A stretch of DNA of 64,000 nt from assembly GCA_008360955.1 (NCBI GenBank), contig LUCM01010528.1, forward strand, positions 1 through 64,000, in the 5' to 3' direction. The notes beneath the pieces are model-generated. The model was not told the origin of the DNA, did not search any database, and was given only the letters and a program-made list of their open reading frames with translations. Source of the stretch: Fasciolopsis buskii. Lineage: Eukaryota > Platyhelminthes > Trematoda > Plagiorchiida > Fasciolidae. Below are positions 25,512 to 33,559 of the stretch, in pieces. Within the stretch, counting starts at the first letter, position 1, and each line of letters starts with the position of its first letter. The position numbers and the translations under genes are program-made.

Positions 25512-26377
25512 NNNNNNNNNNNNNNNNNNNNNNNNNNNNNNNNNNNNNNNNNNNNNNNNNNNNNNNNNNNNNNNNNNNNNNNNNNNNNNNNNNNNNNNNN
25601 NNNNNNNNNNNNNNNNNNNNNNNNNNNNNNNNNNNNNNNNNNNNNNNNNNNNNNNNNNNNNNNNNNNNNNNNNNNNNNNNNNNNNNNNNNNNNNNNNNNN
25701 NNNNNNNNNNNNNNNNNNNNNNNNNNNNNNNNNNNNNNNNNNNNNNNNNNNNNNNNNNNNNNNNNNNNNNNNNNNNNNNNNNNNNNNNNNNNNNNNNNNN
25801 NNNNNNNNNNNNNNNNNNNNNNNNNNNNNNNNNNNNNNNNNNNNNNNNNNNNNNNNNNNNNNNNNNNNNNNNNNNNNNNNNNNNNNNNNNNNNNNNNNNN
25901 NNNNNNNNNNNNNNNNNNNNNNNNNNNNNNNNNNNNNNNNNNNNNNNNNNNNNNNNNNNNNNNNNNNNNNNNNNNNNNNNNNNNNNNNNNNNNNNNNNNN
26001 NNNNNNNNNNNNNNNNNNNNNNNNNNNNNNNNNNNNNNNNNNNNNNNNNNNNNNNNNNNNNNNNNNNNNNNNNNNNNNNNNNNNNNNNNNNNNNNNNNNN
26101 NNNNNNNNNNNNNNNNNNNNNNNNNNNNNNNNNNNNNNNNNNNNNNNNNNNNNNNNNNNNNNNNNNNNNNNNNNNNNNNNNNNNNNNNNNNNNNNNNNNN
26201 NNNNNNNNNNNNNNNNNNNNNNNNNNNNNNNNNNNNNNNNNNNNNNNNNNNNNNNNNNNNNNNNNNNNNNNNNNNNNNNNNNNNNNNNNNNNNNNNNNNN
26301 NNNNNNNNNNNNNNNNNNNNNNNNNNNNNNNNNNNNNNNNNNNNNNNNNNNNNNNNNNNNNNNNNNNNNNNNNNNNN
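25512..26377. other. assembly gap (866 unknown bases)
   Basis: The sequence is all N. The flanks are the RTE endonuclease on the left and the RTE linker or fingers region on the right, so the missing part is most likely the rest of the same LINE. The true size may differ from the number of Ns. Confidence 0.99.
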
Positions 26378-27642
26378 TGGACCGTTGGGCAGAGCACTTC
26401 AAGGATCAGTTTAGCTGGCCACACGCTGACATATTTAGTCCGACGTCTGCAGTTGCAAATCCTTGATTGTCACTTGATCCCCCAACGGAAGTGGAAGTGG
26501 AGTCGAATATTCGGCTCCTGAAGAAGGGGAAAGCTGCCGGTCCCGACGACCTTCCCCAGTTCTTTTCAAATTGGGTGGAGAAGTGCTGATGAAATCACTT
26601 ACCTCCTTGCTTCGTGATATTTGGAACGAGGAGCGTATCCCGCTATCGTGGGGTGACTCAAGAAGGGTATACGGAGTGACTGCAGCAATCATTGTGGGTT
26701 TAGTTTAATTCCGATAGTTGCAAAGATGTTAGCTTCGATAGTGCTGCGCCGTTTGATACCGATTCGCGAGAGTAATGTCCGCGACCAACAGACCGGATTT
26801 TGTCCAGGTCGAGGTTGCATCGATCAAATAGATACTCGAAACGCGCCACACGCACCGCCGCCCCACGATCGTAGTCTTCCTCGACTTGAAAGGTGCTTTC
26901 GACTCCGTGGATCGACCGGCACTACTCAGTGCTCTCCACCGGAAGTGTATGCCAACGACTTTTGTGAACCTTTTGCGAGCATTGTACTCGCATACCTATG
27001 GTCGCGTTAGGGTATACGGCGAACTGTCAAGTTCATTCGAAACGACTAGTGGCGTTCGACAAGGGTGTCCAATTTCTTCATTCATGTTCAACTCCGACAT
27101 GGATGAGATGAAGGAAGATGCTTTAAGAGGTTTCCCGGATGTAGGAATCGAACTGGGAAATGGAGGGAACCTATGTGACCTAGGTTATGCAGACGACGTT
27201 GTGTGCCTGTTCGAGTCTGCGGACCATGCACAATGCGCACTAGATAGACTGTCGAAATCGGTTGCTCGGTTTGGCGCTTATTTTGCACCTGCAAAGTGCG
27301 AAGTGCTGTTGCAGGATGACAGTAGTGCCGAACTTGGTACTGGATGGAAAGGAATTATGGTTTGTAGACCGTTTCGCCTACCTTGGTAGCTGTGTCAACG
27401 ATGGTAGCTTGGGAGTGGAAGTAAATACGCCTATGTCCAATGCTCGGGCAGCTTACGATGGACTGAATCGCTTGTGGTATCGGCCTGATATTTCACTCAA
27501 GTTGAAAGGTCATGTGTACTGTGCCGCAGTGCGTTCAGTTCTGTTGTACGGCTGCGAGACATGGTGTATGCATGTGGGAGATGTTCGTCGGCTAGTGGTT
27601 TTCGACCATCGATGTCTGCGCAGTACGGCTAGGATCGGATGA
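26378..27642 (+). pseudogene. RTE reverse transcriptase remnant (copy 1)
   Basis: After the gap come RWAEHFKDQFSWP (other frame) and LLASIVLRRL-like sequence near 26,727. The fingers block with TGFCPGRGCIDQI follows (family: GFR.GRGCIDHI). From about 26,880 comes VVFLDLKGAFDSVDRPALLS with the catalytic aspartate of motif A. RVYGELSSSFETTSGVRQGC is motif B. LGYADDVVCLFES (YADD at 27,186-27,197) is motif C and is intact. A frame change near 27,260-27,390 moves the coding frame to the SVRSVLLYGCETW-like block (27,530-27,570). The core residues are kept, but shifts and a stop at 27,640 break the protein. Confidence 0.88.
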
Positions 27643-28023
27643 ATTGACCGGGTGGATAATGTGAAGATCAGGAATCTAGTACTAGGTGCCTGCTCTCAGA
27701 ACACCTTGTTTCATCGTATGAAACTTAGCAGACTACGCTGGCTGGGTCACGTGTTACGTATGTCGAACACTCATCTATCATACCGTGCCCTATTTTGTGT
27801 TCCTCCCAAGGAATGGAAGAAGCCATGTGGGAGCCAACAGATGACGTGGCAACGTGGAACGAGAAAATGTACAGCGAACCTAGGTAGAAAAGGTGTCTCA
27901 CGCCTTCGTGGTTGGGGTCCGAAAGACTCGTCGACTTGCTGGCTGGAGACACTGAAGGATATGGCAGTGAACCGTGAACGGTGGCGATCGTGTTGTCATT
28001 TTCTATCGAATCAGAATGATTGA
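27643..28023 (+). pseudogene. C-terminal domain of RTE polymerase (copy 1)
   Basis: This is the continuation of the reverse transcriptase frame after a single TGA at about 27,640. It contains LSRLRWLGHVLRMS, SYRALFCVPPKEWKKP, MTWQRGTRKC and RLRGWGPKDSSTCWLETL, the usual end of this flatworm RTE group. It is intact for about 123 codons to a stop at 28,021-28,023. The same stretch is found, with stops, at 38,126-38,470. Confidence 0.85.
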
Positions 28024-28181
28024 GAAAGTGCGTATGTACAGGTGGACTGTGTCCCGTGTGTTGGCTGCAGCAGCGTCTTATCTTTTCCCGCCTGTGTAGG
28101 TCCACTCCCTGTTCCCCTTGGATATTCACTCTGGGGAAAGGCAGCGGCCAGTGAAGCTTGCCTTGCTGTTTAACGCTGAAC

Positions 28182-28199
28182 GATGATGATGATGATGAT
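28182..28199 (+). repeat. (GAT)n tail of RTE copy 1
   Basis: Six GAT units follow AACGCTGAAC and end the RTE element. The third copy ends at the same place with GATGAATGATGGTG (near 38,650), supporting this as the true 3' terminus. Confidence 0.75.
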
Positions 28200-28204
28200 C
28201 ACAG

Positions 28205-29110
28205 CTTCGTCTGCTAAAACAAAAAAAGAACGAGGATTGGTGAAAGGTCGCCCGCGAAATAAAACTACCTAGAAGTGAGAGACTTTGAACAAAGGAATGC
28301 CATTGACTGCGGCACTGATTCACAACCTGTTGTGTGCAACCATCGCTTGTAGGGATCTTGTGGATTTTAACCTGGCAGTCCAACTACACTTACACGAGCC
28401 AATCCACTGGTTAAAACTTTCATACTTTTCCGCATGTCATCGACTGGCCATCTTCAACCATCCTCCAACCATTACCTGTGTCTTGAAACAACATAAAGTG
28501 AATCAGTCGTTCTTTGAGCATGCGCAAAACATGTCTCAACCACTTTAACCTACCCTGATTCAGTGAATATTATTAAGGTTGGACCGTAAAACCCACTGCA
28601 TTGTGCCTAATCTTTCAGCCCCCCACAATATCCTACTAACACTATGAAGACAGTGGGGTTCAAACACCAAATATCCTCTCACATCTGCCCTCAAAGGCCA
28701 CGTTTCTCAGCCGCATTGCAGCATCCACTTCACTGCTGCCGTGTAAACTGGACCTATGAGCTACAACCCAACGTCACGTCGACGCTATAGATGCTTCAAA
28801 TTAATGAGTACTAATTGAGCCTGTTTTATGCGCAAAGGTGCTTTGTCCGATTTCCGGCCACGAGGTGGGTCATAGCTATCCGAGAAACTAAATCTTTCTA
28901 CCTCATGCAGTTGTTCGCCTGCAAGCGAAAGGCTCGGCCTTGAGCCAATCCAGTCCTGTGACGACATTTTTAATTTTCAAAGGTGCAGATCACATCCCAA
29001 GCATACATGCACTGTCATTCGGACGACCGAGGAAATCCTGCAGCATATTTGTTTTCAATCCTGAATGCGCCATCGTGCACCTGTTCGACATCAGGTATGT
29101 CACTGCCAAG
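28205..29110 (-). mobile_element. RTE-like LINE fragment, minus strand, tail-to-tail with copy 1
   Basis: On the minus strand LSLAGEQLHEVERFSFSDS (near 28,930-28,870) is the family block LSLAGQ.LEEVDRFSYLGS. It is followed by RIKQAQLVLINLKHL and VYTAAVKWMLQCG-stop-ETW (family: VYTAAVRSVLLYG.ETW), then a broken HCLHSVSRILW (family: HRCLR.IARIWW). The last part (28,540-28,290) is the antisense of 35,950-36,160 in RTE copy 2, with shared strings such as CCAGTGGACTGGCTCGTG-like bases. Its 3' end points towards the 3' end of copy 1, fewer than 100 bases away. Confidence 0.75.
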
Positions 29111-29387
29111 TTAGATTTGATGGTATATGTTGGCTGGTGGGTTTAATGGGGTTCGGGTCACATTGGTCTTTTTGCTTTTTCTTTTCGGATTGAATCACAC
29201 ATGAACCCCGTCGAAGAGCGTTGCCATGCGTGCATTTTATGTTGGTTTGGTTGTAAGTGTTGACACCAACGGATACGTTTACTGGGCTCCGCTGACACCG
29301 CTTTTGATGTTTCTGTCCTTTTCAGATTGGTCAAGCAACTTTTTCGGATAGCACTGTCCTAGTTTTTACTACGTTCAGTCGGAAATT
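29111..29387 (+). promoter_or_regulatory. 5' flank of NDUFA7 with probable splice acceptor
   Basis: The stretch between the minus-strand RTE fragment and the NDUFA7 start codon contains TTCTGTCCTTTTCAG ending at 29,325, a good acceptor. In flatworms such a site can receive either an upstream exon or a trans-spliced leader. No TATA box or other promoter element is clear. Confidence 0.4.
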
Positions 29388-30109
29388 ATGTCTGTTCGTG
29401 GTGGAGATCGTTTGACGCCGCTTATGGCTCGAATTCGTGATTTCTTTCTAATTAGAAAGTACAATAACGCCCTTCGTTATGCTGAGAACTACTCCAGGCG
29501 AAGTGTACCGCCTGCATTCTTGCCAGAAGGTGTTCACCACAAAATTTCCGAGAACTACTACTACAACCGAGACACTCGACGACAGTCTTTTCCGTCCGTG
29601 GACGTGTACTCATCAGGCCCAAAGCTTATTACTAGAGGTGGAGCGTAAGTGAATAGTCTATCATGTATCATTCCTGCATTGAATGCCTTAAGGTGCAGCC
29701 CAGCTGCATGACGGTACAACTATCTAATGGAGCATTGCCACAGTACTGTGTCCCAACTAGAACCGAGACCCCGAGAATGGTAGTGTGAGTAATCGGGCGC
29801 TAGATGTGAGGTTTACTCTACTTCCCGCATAAGGTAAGGAGCAGGTGCTGTGTAGGACCGCACCTAATAACAGAAAAATGTCTGCATTCCAAATAGATGA
29901 TCCAGTAGTTGCTGGTAAAAATACGAATCCTAACTAACCGTCTAGATACATTAGGTTGTTTCATCCCCTGTAGCAGTGCCGAAGACAAAGTTGGTTATTT
30001 TGCAAAAAAGTATTTCCCCGACGGGCCAGTGTCAAGCCGACCGAGGGTATCGGTTTGTGCCCCTCCTACTTTTCGTTTTTACTCTTTCAGATTTAAGGAC
30101 GTTCGTTAA
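29388..30109 (+). CDS. NDUFA7: NADH dehydrogenase 1 alpha subcomplex subunit 7 (B14.5a); join 29388-29644, 30091-30109
   Basis: Residues 41-67 of the first exon carry PP-LPEG-HHKISENYYYNRD-RRQS. This matches the conserved core of complex I subunit NDUFA7 (PP-LP.G-SHK.S.NYY..RD-RRES), an accessory protein on the matrix side of the mitochondrial membrane arm. The start ATG (29,388) is the first in frame after a likely splice acceptor (CCTTTTCAG, ending 29,325), so a 5' non-coding exon or trans-spliced leader may precede it. The exon ends at a strong donor (C|GTAAGT, 29,645). The first good acceptor downstream (CTCTTTCAG, ending 30,090) keeps the frame and gives AFKDVR then TAA: 91 residues, against about 113 in vertebrates. 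The second exon is uncertain, since the family's C-terminal tail is absent. No transit peptide is evident. Confidence 0.72.
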
Positions 30110-30913
30110 AGTGAGGGCAAATGAAAGGGTAAAGGTAAAAACAAAATGTCTTCGCTTGCACTCATTTTTATTCTATCGCGGCATTACTCAGAGGTTAACT
30201 TGATGGTGAAGTCGGATCGTTTGACTGCAAAAGGACTTTATGCACGATAATTACGTCTACACCGTTTTAACGGATGCACGATCACCATAAGTCTATACCA
30301 CCTTCCTCTAGAACTGCGACTCCGATTGAGGGGTTTTCTAATCGTATCAGATCTAAACACTCCACGCCAAAATTTGACTTCAACAGATAGCTAGTTGACC
30401 GGCATGAACGAGTGTAGACGACCTTAGTCACTGTAGCGAGTATTCTCCGGCTCGCTGTGTTGCGTCATTGGAGTATTTGGTGAGCCTCAAGTGCAAGAAA
30501 CTCGGCTTAAGCCGCAACATCGTGGAAACTGATTTTGTGTTATCTAACAGCCCCGCCAAGCCTCACAGGCAAAGGCCGGTATAAAGGCAGGACCTTTCTG
30601 GATGTGAGGATTATGTTGTTTACCGTATGTTACGTGACCTTATGTGAATGAGCACCGCATTAGCGGTGGACGAAAGTAGAGATTGTTAGTTCAATCAGTC
30701 CATGATTGGCTGGCTACAATGCATGCTAGCTGTGGATTGTAACTGGTTTTTTAAATCAGTTTTAGTCGTTACCAAGTCGATTACTTGACATTTTGATTTA
30801 TGTCTGCGAACAACTGATTGATCCTTCACCCTGTTAACTTAGCCTACCATTAAACAAGAGCGAACTTGATGCGCAACAGCTGCGTGGTAATCATACCACT
30901 CTGCGCGTACACT
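30110..30913. other. no identifiable gene
   Basis: This is the downstream flank of NDUFA7. No AATAAA was found close to the proposed stop, which is one reason to doubt the second exon. Nothing else is seen. Confidence 0.4.
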
Positions 30914-31146
30914 TCAGTCGATTGTTTTTGTTTCCGGTGCACGTGCCAAACTACACACTGTACAAATCAAATGTTTTGGATCTTTGTAATCAAACTGATT
31001 GAATAAAATATAAGCGTTGTCCGAGTCTAAAAACTCCTCCGGGCACCTCTTACAATATGCCCAGAGCATGGGTACGGTGCGTTCCCGCTTAGTCTCTAAG
31101 GTTTGCCACACCAGCCAATAAAATAAAAAAATCGATTGTAACAGGA
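30914..31146 (-). CDS. candidate terminal exon with two CxxC pairs, unknown protein
   Basis: On the minus strand a frame of 77 codons (including the stop) is open from a splice acceptor (CTTATTCAG, ending at 31,147) to a TGA at 30,914. It begins with a hydrophobic, aromatic run (LFYWLVW), then a basic KRER, and carries CKRC and CTVC separated by 26 residues (C-x2-C-x26-C-x2-C), a spacing compatible with a zinc ribbon. There is no in-frame ATG near the start, so it would be a last exon of a minus-strand gene, convergent with NDUFA7. I do not recognise the family. No AATAAA is visible just downstream. It could be a chance open frame, but base use and the cysteine pairs argue otherwise. Confidence 0.35.
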
Positions 31147-31726
31147 CTGAATAAGTTCTCAGTGAGTCAGACGTTATGAAAAGTCGGACGAAAATGAGCC
31201 ACGATCCCTTAACGAGTCTTACAGGAGGAATATTCAGATTTTCCGATTTCTTAATCGTCTGTGTAAATTACACGCTGTAAAAGTTATCGGTAACGCAGCT
31301 GATACCTCAACAATTCACGTATGGAGTGACTCATACATTAGTCCCTAGGGGCTGACTGATCGTGGTGTAATGTAGTTGCTCTTGACGAGTGCGCGTATTG
31401 CTAAATACGTTTGGTGTATTTGGGAAAGGTCTGTCCGCAAAGACTGCTCAATGACATTCATAAAGGAGGCCAAATAGAAGGCGCGGTTGCGTTGATCACG
31501 CTCACGGCACGCACGTTGAAACAAGTGACATGTAAGGAAGATTTAGACACTACGCCTCCAATAACTTTTCGCCACCAAGAAAACTTTTTGCTTTCTGTTA
31601 TTTTGTTTTGGCATAGAAAACCTTCGATGGCAAATTCAAGCTTCGACTTTCGCGGTTAAGGTAATTTGCTTCAAAAACGAGCAGGCAAGCCTACCTTATG
31701 AATGTCATCAAGCAAGAGTCATCTCC
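31147..31726. other. no identifiable gene
   Basis: An 82-codon plus-strand frame at 31,411-31,659 has no recognisable domain and no convincing splice borders. Confidence 0.35.
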
Positions 31727-31750
31727 AAAGGCCTAAAGGCCTAAAGGCGT
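31727..31750. repeat. three 8-base tandem units (AAAGGCCT)
   Basis: Two perfect AAAGGCCT units and a third with one change lie just before the (TA)n run that ends a Penelope-like fragment. Confidence 0.8.
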
Positions 31751-31758
31751 ACTGTAGT

Positions 31759-31787
31759 TATATATATATATATATATATATATATAA
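31759..31787. repeat. (TA)n microsatellite at a PLE 3' end
   Basis: About 14 TA units sit directly beyond the 3' end of the minus-strand Penelope-like fragment. The same junction (PLE end then TA repeat) is found in the other orientation at 63,438-63,458. Confidence 0.9.
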
Positions 31788-32720
31788 GCTAGTTAGAGAA
31801 CGATGTTCTTTCTCGTAGTTCGGGTTCAACAGGATGGTATTGATTTGTTCGCTGAGCTGGGTAGCTCCATTACAACTGTTTCATCACCAACCGAGGTGAC
31901 ATTACCAGTGCCATGACCTTGTGACTATCGTCTGGTTATCATCGACCGCCTAAATGAGTCGCCTATAGTCTTCAGTCGTTGTCAGTTGGTTACTCTGGGT
32001 GAAGCGGTAGGGTAGAGATGCTGACCAGTCACTTTGTTCACCCTTGCCCACTGCTGGCATGATGTGGGCTGAATCAGCGTCCGTTTCTAATGGCCCCTGC
32101 CGATTGGTCTTGTGGTCGGATTGATATTAATACATGGTCCAGATTGACTTGTCTATTTGTGCTAAGCTTCAAGAAATTAACTCGAATGCTTTGTTCTACC
32201 CTGGGTGACGATCCTCGGGTTTTCGAATTTGAACTTGGGACCTCCCTGCTCTTCGTGAACTGAAATTCGGGGAAGTGGATCGTGCCTTTTTGTCGCCAAT
32301 TGGTGATGGTGTGTCCATTTCCCGAGTTTCTTCTCGTTTTGTCCCGTGTACTGTTTTTTCGTAATATTTGCAGTCGATTTGATAGATAACGTTAGATCGA
32401 TTCTTGTCAGTTGTCGATTATTTGGTTTTCGATAAATTCTTCCTTAGGGTTCTTATTGGCATGTGAACCATTTCGATTCCATGGGGCTGGATCAATCTTG
32501 TTTTCATTTCAGAGATATGTTTAACGTACTGCAGGACTGTTCGTGTTTTAGTCCGTTCGGCGATCGCCTTACGGTACGGTTTTTTGTTGGTGCTTTGTCT
32601 GATGAAGCTTCATTTGTAATTGCTGCGCAGAAACATTTGAAAGAGACGTTTTTCTTGTTTTCTTAGTTTTACGGTGCTGCAGTGATATTGCGCTTTTTTG
32701 AAAAGTATTTTGATCTGATC
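31788..32720 (-). mobile_element. Penelope-like element, linker, GIY-YIG remnant and 3' end
   Basis: On the minus strand a linker block TVLQYVKHISEMKTRL (32,545-32,465) continues as IQPHGIEMVH. This is the PLE stretch between reverse transcriptase and endonuclease (TVLPYIKGVSE..RLLRPHGI). It is followed by SNVIYQIDCKYYEK at about 32,400-32,340, the degraded start of a GIY-YIG nuclease (family: VVYRI.C..C...YIG). HQLATKRHDPLPRISVHE and FKFENPRIVTQGRT follow near 32,320-32,180, the C-terminal half of that domain. The non-coding 3' end (32,010-31,850) matches 63,270-63,425. Stops and the lost YIG show it is dead. Reverse transcriptase is absent. Confidence 0.75.
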
Positions 32721-32759
32721 TACAACGAGCTTTCGCCATCTCCAACGAAGCGCCAGTAA

Positions 32760-32941
32760 AAATTACAGTACCGCGAGACGACCGCCGAACAGACCGAAAC
32801 GCGAACAGTCCTGCCGTACATCAAACTTATCTCTGAACTGAAAACAAGACTACTCCGGCCTCATGGAATTGAAATGGCGCACAGGCCAAAAAGAGCGTTA
32901 CGAAAGATTCTATCGAAAATCAAAGTGAGAGAACCCTAATC
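32760..32941 (+). mobile_element. Penelope-like linker fragment, plus strand
   Basis: The plus strand at 32,806-32,941 encodes TVLPYIKLISELKTRLLRPH, continuing GIEMAHRPKRALRKIL to a stop. It is the same protein stretch as the minus-strand PLE block 250-350 bases to the left, in the opposite direction. The two lie head to head. Nothing further of this copy can be followed past 32,941. Confidence 0.7.
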
Positions 32942-33559
32942 GCTCTCCTGCTTAGCGGCTGGACTCCCTGGCAGGATCCAGGATCCGTCGAAAAAGAAAC
33001 CCCAGTAAATAACACAAACAAAAAGTTCTATATTGCGTCGGTCATCGCGCAGGATAATCCGGACCGCACTATCCGTTGATTCGAACGGAGTGGGTGGCGA
33101 TAAGCATGCGCTTGCTTCGAGTTCCCGTGTTGAGTTAACGCCTCACTGTCTTATGGCTAGGACTTTTGGGTTAGAAACTCCGTTTAGGGTTCCCAAAGAA
33201 AAATCGGCCGCTGTCTGAACAACCGCAAAGTATCGATATCCCAAATACCTACAACTTCCGCTCTGCAGGATACCTTTCTGTTTTCCCTCCTACCGATATA
33301 GGGACCATGCACGTTGTCACGAATAATCGGAGCTCGACGAATTTATTTGATAACAACACTATTGGAAGGGGAATAGTTCGCAAGCATTACTCAAACGTCA
33401 GTGTTCACTTCACTTAGTTGCCTTCAGTATTCGCGCACTCATCTAAACAAGAAATCAAGCTGTCCTAGCTAGCAATCTTGAAAGCTTTAAAATAGATGTA
33501 TGCTGTCTTTGAAATACACATACAGCATCCCACTTATGTGATCACTTCGCAGTCCAGAT
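32942..33559. other. no identifiable gene
   Basis: The sequence between a PLE fragment and RTE copy 2 may contain the 5' end of the RTE copy, but no motif shows it. Confidence 0.3.

Larger units (their letters stand above)
24990..28199 (+). mobile_element. RTE-like LINE, copy 1 (largest copy, interrupted by the gap)
   Basis: The plus strand carries the endonuclease N-terminus (about 25,100-25,511), the assembly gap, the reverse transcriptase (26,378 onward), the VFDHRCLR connection (about 27,590-27,620), the RLRWLGHVLRM block (about 27,735) and a C-terminal WGPKDSSTCWLETL block. It ends at a GAT repeat (28,182-28,199), as RTE elements often end in short repeats. The 5' end is not sharply visible; the frame is open from 24,929 but the recognisable part starts near 25,100. 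Stops and one or more frame shifts make it inactive as assembled. Confidence 0.85.

Noticed and set aside
24929..26521. A continuous 530-codon plus-strand frame
   Set aside because: More than half of it is the run of Ns. Only 24,929-25,511 and 26,378-26,521 are real sequence, and the second piece is not in the polymerase frame.
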